Of a stretch of DNA of 64,000 nucleotides, positions 8,646-16,783 are shown one piece after another. The translations under genes were made by a program, and so were the position numbers. Each line of letters starts with the position of its first letter. Position 1 is the first letter of the stretch. Origin of the DNA: Brevundimonas sp. G8 (lineage in GTDB: Bacteria; Pseudomonadota; Alphaproteobacteria; Caulobacterales; Caulobacteraceae); contig NZ_LR732816.1 in NCBI RefSeq assembly GCF_902506205.1, forward strand, positions 2,644,993-2,708,992. Direction: 5' to 3'. The notes under the pieces were generated by a model. That model saw nothing but the letters and a program-made list of their open reading frames with translations. It was not told where the DNA came from and ran no database searches.

Positions 8646-9785
8646 ATGGATTTCGCCCTTACCGACGACCAGCGCGCCATTCAGGATGCGGCCCGTGCCT
8701 TTTCCGACGCCGAACTGGCGCCTCATTCGGCGCGCTGGGACGAGGACAAGCATTTCCCCGTCGATGTGATGAAGCAGGCGGCCGAGATGGGCTTCTGCGG
8801 CATCTACACCGGCGAGGAACACGGCGGCATGGCGCTGGGCCGGGTCGAGGCGGCGGTCATCTTCGAAGAGCTGTCGCGCGGCGACGTGGCGACAGCGGCC
8901 TTCATCTCGATCCACAATATGGCGACGTGGATGATCGACCGGTTCGGGTCGGACGAGTTGCGCGGGCGGTTCGTGCCGCCTCTGGTCGGCATGGACAAGA
9001 TCGCGAGCTACTGCCTGACCGAGCCGGGTTCGGGGTCGGATGCGGCGGCGCTGCGGACCACGGCGGTGCGTGACGGCGACCGCTATGTGCTGAACGGGTC
9101 CAAGGCCTTCATCTCGGGCGCGGGGACCAGCGACCTGTATGTCGTCATGGTCCGCACGGGCGGGGAGGGGGCGAAGGGTGTCAGCGCCATTGTGGTCGAG
9201 GCCGGGACGCCCGGCCTGTCGTTCGGCGCGCAGGAGAAGAAGATGGGCTGGAACGCCCAGCCGACCGCCATCGTCCAGTTCGACGACTGCCGTGTGCCGG
9301 TTGCAAATCTGCTTGGCGAGGAAGGTGCGGGTTTCCGCTACGCCATGGCCGGACTGGACGGCGGACGGCTGAACATCGCCGCCTGTTCGCTGGGCGGTGC
9401 GCGGCTGGCGCTGGAGACCGCCCAGGATTACGTGGCGACCCGCAAACAGTTCGGCCGTCCGATCGGCGAGTTCCAGGCGCTGCAGTTCCGCCTGGCTGAC
9501 ATGGCGACGGACTTGGAGGCGGCGCGGCTGATGGTGCTGCGCGGCGCCTGGGCCATCGACAATGACCACCCGGAAAAGACCAAATGGTGCGCCATGGCCA
9601 AGCGCCTTGCCACCGACGCCTGTTTCCAGATCGCCGACGAGGCGCTGCAACTGCACGGCGGTTACGGCTATCTGAAGGACTATCCGCTGGAGCGGATCGT
9701 GCGCGATCTGCGGGTCCACCGCATCCTGGAAGGCACCAACGAGATCATGCGGGTGATCGTCGCTCGGGAGATGGCGCGGGGATGA
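8646..9785 (+). CDS. Acyl-CoA dehydrogenase, probably isobutyryl-CoA dehydrogenase
   Basis: The ATG at 8646, seven bases after mmsA, gives 379 residues, the usual length for short-chain acyl-CoA dehydrogenases; the frame is open upstream inside mmsA, but that is not coding. Family motifs are YCLTEPGSGSDAAAL (FAD/substrate region), RKQFGRPIGEFQALQF, QLHGGYGY and LEGTNEIMRVI, which contains the catalytic glutamate of this subfamily. The enzyme is a cytoplasmic FAD protein passing electrons to ETF. Position between mmsA and the hydroxyisobutyryl-CoA genes argues for isobutyryl-CoA to methacrylyl-CoA in the valine pathway. Specificity cannot be proven from sequence alone. Confidence 0.9.
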   Translation: MDFALTDDQRAIQDAARAFSDAELAPHSARWDEDKHFPVDVMKQAAEMGFCGIYTGEEHGGMALGRVEAAVIFEELSRGDVATAAFISIHNMATWMIDRFGSDELRGRFVPPLVGMDKIASYCLTEPGSGSDAAALRTTAVRDGDRYVLNGSKAFISGAGTSDLYVVMVRTGGEGAKGVSAIVVEAGTPGLSFGAQEKKMGWNAQPTAIVQFDDCRVPVANLLGEEGAGFRYAMAGLDGGRLNIAACSLGGARLALETAQDYVATRKQFGRPIGEFQALQFRLADMATDLEAARLMVLRGAWAIDNDHPEKTKWCAMAKRLATDACFQIADEALQLHGGYGYLKDYPLERIVRDLRVHRILEGTNEIMRVIVAREMARG

Positions 9786-10192
9786 TTGCGCTGCTTGCTC
9801 TGATGGCGGCGGTGCAGGCCGGGAATGAACCCCAATGGGTCACGGGGCGTATTCAGGACCGAGACCCAGTCGCCTCCTTTCTGACCTGGGACTTTTCGTC
9901 GGTGATCCTGCGCGCTACGTGCAGAAACCGAGAGGTCATCGTCGACTATTACGGTGACGACGTCGTGCCGCGAGACGCTCCGAAGACCAGTCTCTTTGTT
10001 GACGGAGCCGCTTTTGAAATGCGTCGAACAGGCGTCGCGGAATATGCCATCGATGCGGCTGGGATCGCCGCCTTGCAACGCGGCCAGTGGGTGGAGTTCG
10101 ATGCACCCAACGAGATGGATGAGCCCTGGCATCTTGGCGAGGCCCAAGCGTTGAAGGCTTTAGCTGCAACGTGTTCAGGAACCAAAAAATGA
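9782..10192 (+). CDS. Hypothetical secreted protein inside the valine operon
   Basis: The start overlaps the acyl-CoA dehydrogenase stop (ATGA at 9782-9785), and its own stop overlaps the next start (10189-10192), so it is coupled on both sides. The product has 136 residues with a very short hydrophobic N-terminus (MIALLALMAAVQAG) that may be a weak signal peptide. The remainder contains one later Cys pair (ATCRN and ATCSG) and many acidic residues, and reads like a small beta-rich domain. I do not recognise the family. Its insertion between catabolic enzymes of the cytoplasm is odd. Confidence 0.75.
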   Translation: MIALLALMAAVQAGNEPQWVTGRIQDRDPVASFLTWDFSSVILRATCRNREVIVDYYGDDVVPRDAPKTSLFVDGAAFEMRRTGVAEYAIDAAGIAALQRGQWVEFDAPNEMDEPWHLGEAQALKALAATCSGTKK

Positions 10193-11238
10193 GCGAAGTT
10201 GAAGTCCTGATCCGCATCGAAAACGGCGTCGGTCGCATCACCCTGAACCGGCCCAAGGCGATCCACGCGCTGAACAGGGCGATGTGCGAGACGGTGATCG
10301 CGGCGCTGCTGGACTGGCGTTCGAATCCCTCCGTCTCCTCCATACTTGTCGATCACGCAGGCGAGCGCGGGTTCTGTGCGGGCGGCGACATCCGCATGAT
10401 CGCGGATTCAGGCGCGGGCGACGGCGTGGACGCCAAGGCCTTCTTCCTGGCCGAGTACCAGCTGAACGCCCTGATGTTCGGCTATCCCAAGCCGATCACG
10501 GCCATTGTGGACGGCATCGTCATGGGTGGCGGCGTCGGGATTTCGGAACCGGCGGACGTCCGCATCGCCACCGAACGCACAACCTACGCCATGCCGGAGA
10601 CGGGCATCGGCCTGTATCCCGAGGTCGGGGGCGGGTGGTTCCTGCCGCGTCTGCCGGGCCAGACGGGCGTCTGGATCGGGCTGACGGGCGCGCGGCTGAA
10701 GGCGGCGGATACGGTGGCCTTGGGCATCCATACCCATTTCGTATCGAGCGACGGCGTTGAGGCCTTGAAGGCCGATCTGCTGGCCGATGCCGCCGATCCG
10801 GCTGCGGTCGCGGCTCGTTATGCGAAGGACGCCGGACCTGCGCCTCTGGCCCCCCATCGCGAGGCCATCGACCGGCTGTTCGCTTTCGACACGGTCGAGG
10901 ACATCTTCGCGGCGCTGGAAGCCGACGGGTCCGACTGGGCCTTGGCTCAACTGGCGGCGCTGAAGACCAAGTCGCCGACCTCGCTGAAGGTCACGCTGCG
11001 CCACATTCGCGAGGGGGCGAAGGCCGCGTCGTTCGACGACAACATGGCCGTGGAATACGCCGTCAGCGGCCGGATCGGCGCCACCCACGACTTCCAGGAA
11101 GGCGTGCGGGCCGTGATCGTGGACAAGGACAATCAGCCCCAATGGTCCCCCGCGGACCTGTCGGGCGTTGCCGACGAGACTCTAGACGCGCTGTTCGCGC
11201 CTTTGCCAGACAATGAAAAATGGACGCCGCTGGCCTGA
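10189..11238 (+). CDS. 3-hydroxyisobutyryl-CoA hydrolase (enoyl-CoA hydratase family)
   Basis: The 349-residue protein belongs to the crotonase superfamily but is about 90 residues longer than enoyl-CoA hydratases, the length typical of 3-hydroxyisobutyryl-CoA hydrolase. It shows GRITLNRPKAIHALN, the oxyanion-hole segment GFCAGGDIRMI near residue 63, GGVGISEPADVRIATE, and MPETGIGLYPEVGGGWFLPRLPG, which carries the hydrolase-type glutamate and acidic residue. It removes CoA from 3-hydroxyisobutyryl-CoA in valine degradation. The ATG at 10189 overlaps the previous stop; an in-frame ATG 18 bases upstream is less likely. The next gene encodes the enzyme using its product. Confidence 0.9.
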   Translation: MSEVEVLIRIENGVGRITLNRPKAIHALNRAMCETVIAALLDWRSNPSVSSILVDHAGERGFCAGGDIRMIADSGAGDGVDAKAFFLAEYQLNALMFGYPKPITAIVDGIVMGGGVGISEPADVRIATERTTYAMPETGIGLYPEVGGGWFLPRLPGQTGVWIGLTGARLKAADTVALGIHTHFVSSDGVEALKADLLADAADPAAVAARYAKDAGPAPLAPHREAIDRLFAFDTVEDIFAALEADGSDWALAQLAALKTKSPTSLKVTLRHIREGAKAASFDDNMAVEYAVSGRIGATHDFQEGVRAVIVDKDNQPQWSPADLSGVADETLDALFAPLPDNEKWTPLA

Positions 11239-11266
11239 CCTCGGCGCCGACAAAGGGAGAGAGACC

Positions 11267-12169
11267 ATGACCAAGATCGCCTTCATCGGCCTGGGCAATA
11301 TGGGCGGCGGCATGGCCGCGAACCAGGCCAAGGCAGGCCATGCGGTCGCCGCCTTCGACCTGTCGGCGCAGGCGCTGGAGCGGGCCAGCGCGGCGGGTTG
11401 CGGCTCGGCCGCTTCGGTCGCCGAGGCCGTCAAGGACGCCGAGGTCGTCATCACCATGCTGCCCGCCGGGCCGCATGTGCTGAAGGTCTATTCGGAACAG
11501 ATCATCGGCGCTGCGCCTTCTTCGGCCCTGCTCCTGGATTGCTCGACCATCGACGTAGAAACCGCGCGCAAGGTCGCCGGTCTGGCCAAGGCCGCCGGCT
11601 ACGCCTTTGCAGACGCGCCGGTGTCGGGCGGCACGACGGCGGCGGATGCAGGCACTCTGGCCTTCATGGTCGGCTGCGACGAAGGCGACTTCGCGCGCGT
11701 CGAGGCGGCGCTGGCGCCGATGAGCCGGGTCGTCATCCGCGCGGGCGACCACGGGGCGGGGCAGGCGGCCAAGATTTGCAACAACATGCTGCTGGGCATT
11801 TCCATGCTGGGCACATGCGAAGCCATCGCCTTGGCGGAAAAGCTGGGTCTCGACCCGGAGCGCTTCTTCGAAATCACATCTCAATCTACGGGTCAGTGCT
11901 GGAGTGTGAACAGCTATTTCCCTTGGCCCGGCCCGGTGCCGACCGCCCCGTCCAACCGCGGCTATCAGGGTGGTTTCGCCACGGCCATGATGCTGAAGGA
12001 CCTGAAGCTGGCCCAGGATGCGGCGGCAAAATCGGGCGCCTCCACGCCCCTCGGCGCTCAGGCCGAGGCCTTGTACGCCTTGTTCGATGGCATGGGCCAC
12101 GGCGGACTCGACTTCTCGGCCATGCTGCAGATGCTGCGCGGGCGGTTGTCGGATCTGAATCCCGCCTGA
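11267..12169 (+). CDS. mmsB: 3-hydroxyisobutyrate dehydrogenase
   Basis: The protein has 300 residues, normal for the family, and oxidises 3-hydroxyisobutyrate to methylmalonate semialdehyde with NAD+, the substrate of MmsA at the head of the operon. The Rossmann motif FIGLGNMGGGMAANQAKAGH opens the sequence, followed by the substrate-binding DAPVSGGTTAADAGTLAFMVG and the catalytic lysine in AAKICNNMLLG. The ATG at 11267 follows a gggagagaga ribosome site; upstream in-frame codons overlap the hydrolase gene and are not needed. A terminator follows directly, closing the operon. Confidence 0.95.
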   Translation: MTKIAFIGLGNMGGGMAANQAKAGHAVAAFDLSAQALERASAAGCGSAASVAEAVKDAEVVITMLPAGPHVLKVYSEQIIGAAPSSALLLDCSTIDVETARKVAGLAKAAGYAFADAPVSGGTTAADAGTLAFMVGCDEGDFARVEAALAPMSRVVIRAGDHGAGQAAKICNNMLLGISMLGTCEAIALAEKLGLDPERFFEITSQSTGQCWSVNSYFPWPGPVPTAPSNRGYQGGFATAMMLKDLKLAQDAAAKSGASTPLGAQAEALYALFDGMGHGGLDFSAMLQMLRGRLSDLNPA

Positions 12170-12189
12170 CGCGCATCACGCGATTCCAA

Positions 12190-12222
12190 AGCCCGCACCG
12201 TTTCGACGGTGTGGGTTTTTTC
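12190..12222 (+). terminator. Rho-independent terminator of the valine operon
   Basis: The stem cccgcaccgt / acggtgtggg (one G-T pair) with a ttcg-type loop is followed by a run of six T. It begins about 20 bases after the mmsB stop. Confidence 0.85.
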
Positions 12223-12450
12223 ATGCCTGGCCGATCGAGTCGAACTGAGGCCAGCTCGTGCGACCAAGCCGCGCGCCTGGAGGGTCGGGCCGTTTACGCA
12301 GCATTTGAGGTCTTCTCCAGAAAAACCTCGTGTCTGCAATGAGTTGTCAGACAGTCGCTTTTCAGTCGGCGTATTTGAAGACCAAGCGTCGCTGAAAAAT
12401 AGCCTGAAATGCGGCCAAACGTGGCTTGCGGCGCACATTACTCCCGTGTC

Positions 12451-12466
12451 ATGTAACCGCTTACAT
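12451..12466. promoter_or_regulatory. LacI-type operator palindrome upstream of the regulator gene
   Basis: atgtaaccgcttacat is symmetrical except for the central pair. Operators with this alternating TGTAACC-GGTTACA form are typical of LacI-family sugar regulators. It ends 58 bases before the LacI-family start, and a very similar palindrome precedes the transporter ATPase gene at 25990. Confidence 0.7.
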
Positions 12467-12524
12467 CATCTATCGACGGATCTTCGAGAAGGGGCCGGGG
12501 CGGTAGGGAGCAGGGAGAGACCGA

Positions 12525-13604
12525 TTGGATATGGCCGCGCCAACCGCAGCGCCGTCTGCGACGCATGAGGGTTCGCCTTTCGCAAAGGCCGCCACCATGC
12601 GCGACGTGGCCGAACGCGCCCAGGTGTCGGTGGCGTCCGTCTCCCGCGTGCTGAACGGCTTGGGCGTGACCTCCGACGCAACGCGCCAGCGCGTTCTAGA
12701 TGCCGTCGAGCACCTGCGTTACGTGCCGCACTTCGGCGCCCGCAGCCTGTCGACCAGCAAGAACGACACCATCGGCGTCATCCTGCCCGACCTGTTCGGC
12801 GAGTTCTTCTCGGAGCTGATCCGGGGCATGGACTTGGCCGCCCGCGCCCATGGCAAACACCTGATCGTCTCCAGCTCGCATGACGGCGCCGACGACACCC
12901 TGGCGGCCGTTCGGTCGATGCGGGGACGGGTAGACGGCATGATCGTGCTGTCGCCACATCTCGGCGCGGCGAACCTGGCGTCCGAGTTCGCTGGCCGCAT
13001 GCCCGTGCTGCTGATGAACGGCGGCACGGCCGAGGCGGGACGCGCCGCCATCATGATCGACAACCACGGCGGCGCCGTCTGCGCCGTCGAACACCTGATC
13101 GCCACGGGACGTCGTCGCATCGCCCACATCCGCGGCGCCGCTGGCAACATCGAGGCCGACACGCGCGCGGCCGGCTATTCTGCGGCGCTGGACGGCCATG
13201 ACCCGATCATCGTCGAGGGTGACTTTTCCCAGGCCTCGGGCCACCGCGCCGCGACCCAGCTGCTGGCCATGGCGGAGCGTCCCGACGCCGTCTTCGCGGC
13301 CAACGACATGATGGCCGTTGGCGCCCTGTTGGCCTTTCAGGAAGCCGGCGTGCGCTGCCCGGAAGATATCGCCGTCGTCGGCTTCGACGACGTGCCGATC
13401 GCCGCCCTGATGCGGCCCGCGCTGACCACCATGCGCGTCAATATCGCGGAAATCGGCCGTCGAGGTGTCGAACGCCTGATCGGTCTCGTCCAGGCCGGCC
13501 AGAACGCCGAGACCCCGGACACCGCTTGCGAAATCGTTCGGCCGATCTTGGTCGAACGCCAATCCACCGCGGCGGCATCGTCCGCCAGGTTCAACAAAGG
13601 GTAG
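12525..13604 (+). CDS. LacI-family transcriptional regulator
   Basis: The product has about 359 residues. A LacI helix-turn-helix covers roughly residues 25-75 (ATMRDVAERAQVSVASVSRVLNG, then VPHFGARSLST, the hinge helix). A periplasmic-binding-protein-like sugar domain follows (TIGVILPDLFGEFFSELIRGM, PDAVFAANDMMAVGAL, VVGFDDVPIAAL). The start is either TTG 12525, well spaced from gggaga at 12513-12518, or ATG 12531. The adjacent operator palindrome suggests autoregulation, and the downstream receptor, hydrolase and transporter genes are its likely targets. The inducer would be a sugar released from the imported glycan; this is inference. Confidence 0.93.
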   Translation: MDMAAPTAAPSATHEGSPFAKAATMRDVAERAQVSVASVSRVLNGLGVTSDATRQRVLDAVEHLRYVPHFGARSLSTSKNDTIGVILPDLFGEFFSELIRGMDLAARAHGKHLIVSSSHDGADDTLAAVRSMRGRVDGMIVLSPHLGAANLASEFAGRMPVLLMNGGTAEAGRAAIMIDNHGGAVCAVEHLIATGRRRIAHIRGAAGNIEADTRAAGYSAALDGHDPIIVEGDFSQASGHRAATQLLAMAERPDAVFAANDMMAVGALLAFQEAGVRCPEDIAVVGFDDVPIAALMRPALTTMRVNIAEIGRRGVERLIGLVQAGQNAETPDTACEIVRPILVERQSTAAASSARFNKG

Positions 13605-13653
13605 GCCAGCCATGTCGCTGAAAACCGATCCCATCAGGAGGGGAGAGCTCAGG

Positions 13654-16600
13654 ATGAACCAGTTCAACACGCGTAAGGCCGCCCTGGCCGCCGCATCGGC
13701 TATCGCCATCAGCATGGCGTTCGTCGGCGCCGCCCAGGCACAGAACGCAACGACGACGCTGCGTGGCGCGGTCTATGACGGCCAGACCGTAGAAGCCGGT
13801 GCGACGGTCGTCGCTACCGAAGTCTCCACCGGCTACGCGACCCGTTCGCGCGTCGGCGCAGACGGCCGTTATGTTCTTTCGGGCCTGCGTCCCGGCACCT
13901 ATCGGGTGCAGGTGACCAGCGCAGACGGTCAGACGGCGCAAGAGACCGTCACCCTTTCGTTGGGTCAGGTCGGCACGCTGAACCTTGATGTCGCCTCGAC
14001 CGCCGCGACCGGCGCAGCTGCTGATGGCGCGACCGAACTGGGCGAGATCGTCGTCACCGGCCGTCGCGTCTTCGAGGTTCGCACGCCCGAAGTCGCCACC
14101 AATGTGACGCAGCAGCAGATCAACAACCTGCCGCAGATCAGCCGCAACTTCCTGAATTTCGCCGCTTTGGCTCCGGGCCTGCGCGTGACCGAGGACGACA
14201 GCGAGCGCACGATCTCCGCCGGCGGCCAGACCGCCCAGGCGATCAACGTCTTCATCGATGGTCAGAACCGCAAGTCGCTGATCAGCGACGGCGGCGTCGC
14301 CGGTCAGGACGACAGCCGCGGCACGCCCTTCCCGCAGGGCGCGGTGCAGGAGTTCCGGGTCATCAGCCAGAACTTCAAGGCCGAGTATGAACAGGCTGGT
14401 TCGGCGATCGTCACCGCCGTCACCCGCTCGGGCACCAACGAGTTCCACGGCGACGCCTTCGTCTTCTACCAAGACCCGGATTGGGTCGCCCAAGATCAGA
14501 TTTCCGAGCGCCGCGGCGCCGAGAAGGCCCCGGTGCGTCGCCTGCAGTACGGCGCCAGCCTGGGTGGACCGATCATCCAGGACCGCCTGCACTTCTTCGG
14601 CGCCTACGAGCGCAAGGATGAAGACCGGATCGCCCAATCCTTCCTGAACCGCACCGAATACAACGACTTCTTCGCGGCGGACCTGGGCACGGTTTCGACG
14701 CCCTACGAGCAGGACGTCTTCTTCGGCAAGCTGTCGTGGCAGATCGACGACCGTCAACGTCTGGAGTTCAGCACCGAATACAAGACGGAAGAGGACATTC
14801 GCGGCGCCAGCGGCCAGAACGCCCCCAGCCGCGCCGCCCGCAACAATGGCGAGACCCAAGCCTTCAACCTGCGGCACCAGTTCCAGGGTCAACATTTCCT
14901 GAACGAGTTCGCGATCGACTATCTCAAGTCGAGCTATCAGCAGTCGGTGATCAATGGCGGCGACTACGGCAGAAGCTATGTGATATTCAACGATAATATC
15001 CCTGACGTCGCGAGTAATCCGGCCAGCCTTGGTTTCCAATATAATGTTAACAATCGCAACTCGACCGTGTTCACTGCTGGCGGGCGGGCCGATGCACAGT
15101 TCCTGGAACAAAAAAGCACGACCATTCGCAACGACCTGACCATTCCAGATCTGGCGTGGATGGGTACGCACACCATCAAGATGGGTGCAAAGTATTCGAT
15201 GCAAAACTATTTTGTGCAGAAGGATTTCGGACGCAACCCGACCTTCACGTATGACATCGAAGCAAGGCCCGAAATCAACGGAAGTCGAGAAATCCCCGTC
15301 GCCGTGGATCTCGGAGTGGCTGTTCCGCCAGCGGACGTCGATAACAATGTCATTGGCCTGTATATTCAGGATGACTGGCAGATCACAGACAAGCTTGAGA
15401 TAAACCTCGGAATTCGCTGGGATTATGAGGATAATGCGGTGAACAACGATTACCGCACGCCGGACTCGATCCGAAATATGCTGGCGGCGATCCAAAATCT
15501 TCCGGGGTATGATTTCCCATCATACTTCAACCCCGCTGACTATGTTTCAGACGGTGATCGCAAGGCATTTAAGGGCGCGTTCCAGCCGCGCTTCGGCTTC
15601 TCGTATGACGTGTTTGGGGACGAGCGGACGGTTATCTTCGGTGGGGCCGGTCGTTATTATGATCGGGTCGGCTTCAACTTTGCGTTTGATGAACGCTTCA
15701 AGCCATTCCAGTTCAACAAGACCGTTTACTTTACGCGAAATGGCACGCCGATCCAAACGGGATCGGATGGAGCGGGCAATCCGATCTTCACCAATACAGT
15801 CGCTTGGAATGCGTCATATCTCACACCCGCCGGTCTCGACCCTCTGTTGGCGGCCAGCCCCGGCGCCGGCGAGGTCTTCCTGGTCAAGAACGACTTCGAG
15901 CCGCCCCGCACGGACCAGTTCAACATCGGCGTGCGTCAAAAGTTCGGGCGCTGGCAGACGGCTCTGACCTTGGCCGCCGGTCACACCGAGGGTGAATCCG
16001 CCTGGTATATCGCCAACGCCCTGACGGAAACTGGCGGTCGGTTCAACGGCCCGACGCCGGGATCGGTCGGCTTCGCGCAGTTCCGCAACACCATCTTCTT
16101 CCAGAACACGGACAAGGAACGGGACTACAAGGCGATCTATTTCACGGCCGACAAGCCCTACAACGCCGAAGATCGCTGGGGCTTCAATCTCGCCTACACC
16201 TATATGGACGCGACACAGAACGGCAGCCGCGACAACGGCTACGGCGCGTTCGACTTCGACTACAACACGCCGGAACTGTCGCCTGAGTACCGGTCGTCCA
16301 CGGACGAGCGTCACCGCGTCGTGGCGTCCGGCACCCTGGGCCTGCCCGCCGACTTCCTGCTGTCGGGCATCGTCACCCTGGGTTCGGGTCTGCCTTACAA
16401 CATCAACGACTGCCCGAACGCACCGGCCGGCGGCCCCAACATCTGCTTCAACGCCGGCAATCCTGAAAAACGCGCCTTCCTGCCGGGCCTGAACTTCGCC
16501 TATCGCCAAGTCGATCTGCGCCTCACCAAGGGCTTCGACGTCTTCGGCGGACAGCGGGTCGAGTTCATCGCCGACGCGATCAACATCTTCAACTTCACCA

Positions 16601-16707
16601 ACTTCAACGCGTTCGACACCGGCTTCAACAGCCCACGCTACGGCGCGGGAACCGGAGTCTTCCTGCCGACCCGTAGCTTCCAGGTCGGCCTGCGCTACTC
16701 CTTCTAA
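13654..16707 (+). CDS. Large TonB-dependent receptor with N-terminal carboxypeptidase-regulatory-like domain
   Basis: The ATG at 13654 follows aggagggg and opens a Sec signal of about 29 residues (ending VGAAQA). The 1017-residue product has a CarboxypepD-reg-like beta-sandwich (about 35-110, TTLRGAVYDGQTVEAGATV), a TonB-box/plug region (GEIVVTGRR near 130, then NVFIDGQNRKSL) and a long beta-barrel ending in QVGLRYSF. This Oar/OmpB-barrel class is common for glycan import. It follows the LacI regulator by 49 bases, so it is probably co-transcribed. Codons for about residues 435-725 are distinctly AT-richer than both ends, suggesting a recombined segment. It probably brings the glycan of this locus into the periplasm. 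Confidence 0.92.
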   Translation: MNQFNTRKAALAAASAIAISMAFVGAAQAQNATTTLRGAVYDGQTVEAGATVVATEVSTGYATRSRVGADGRYVLSGLRPGTYRVQVTSADGQTAQETVTLSLGQVGTLNLDVASTAATGAAADGATELGEIVVTGRRVFEVRTPEVATNVTQQQINNLPQISRNFLNFAALAPGLRVTEDDSERTISAGGQTAQAINVFIDGQNRKSLISDGGVAGQDDSRGTPFPQGAVQEFRVISQNFKAEYEQAGSAIVTAVTRSGTNEFHGDAFVFYQDPDWVAQDQISERRGAEKAPVRRLQYGASLGGPIIQDRLHFFGAYERKDEDRIAQSFLNRTEYNDFFAADLGTVSTPYEQDVFFGKLSWQIDDRQRLEFSTEYKTEEDIRGASGQNAPSRAARNNGETQAFNLRHQFQGQHFLNEFAIDYLKSSYQQSVINGGDYGRSYVIFNDNIPDVASNPASLGFQYNVNNRNSTVFTAGGRADAQFLEQKSTTIRNDLTIPDLAWMGTHTIKMGAKYSMQNYFVQKDFGRNPTFTYDIEARPEINGSREIPVAVDLGVAVPPADVDNNVIGLYIQDDWQITDKLEINLGIRWDYEDNAVNNDYRTPDSIRNMLAAIQNLPGYDFPSYFNPADYVSDGDRKAFKGAFQPRFGFSYDVFGDERTVIFGGAGRYYDRVGFNFAFDERFKPFQFNKTVYFTRNGTPIQTGSDGAGNPIFTNTVAWNASYLTPAGLDPLLAASPGAGEVFLVKNDFEPPRTDQFNIGVRQKFGRWQTALTLAAGHTEGESAWYIANALTETGGRFNGPTPGSVGFAQFRNTIFFQNTDKERDYKAIYFTADKPYNAEDRWGFNLAYTYMDATQNGSRDNGYGAFDFDYNTPELSPEYRSSTDERHRVVASGTLGLPADFLLSGIVTLGSGLPYNINDCPNAPAGGPNICFNAGNPEKRAFLPGLNFAYRQVDLRLTKGFDVFGGQRVEFIADAINIFNFTNFNAFDTGFNSPRYGAGTGVFLPTRSFQVGLRYSF

Positions 16708-16720
16708 GACCCTGAGCCTG

Positions 16721-16758
16721 GGCCGCCTTTCGCTTGTCGGAAGGCGGCCTTTCTTTTT
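16721..16758 (+). terminator. Terminator-like hairpin after the TonB receptor
   Basis: The stem ggccgcctt / aaggcggcc with an 11-base loop is followed by tttcttttt. It lies 14 bases after the receptor stop and 26 before the next start, so the hydrolase-transporter genes may be partly uncoupled from the receptor transcript. Confidence 0.8.
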
Positions 16759-16783
16759 CGATACAGACCCAGTGAGCGTGCCC

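Larger units (their letters stand above)
12170..12524. other. Intergenic region before the LacI-family gene
   Basis: It holds the valine-operon terminator at its left end and a LacI-type operator at 12451-12466 near its right end. No convincing gene is seen between them; that part is less GC-rich (tgaaaaatagcctgaaatg) and presumably contains the promoter of the glycan locus. Confidence 0.6.
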
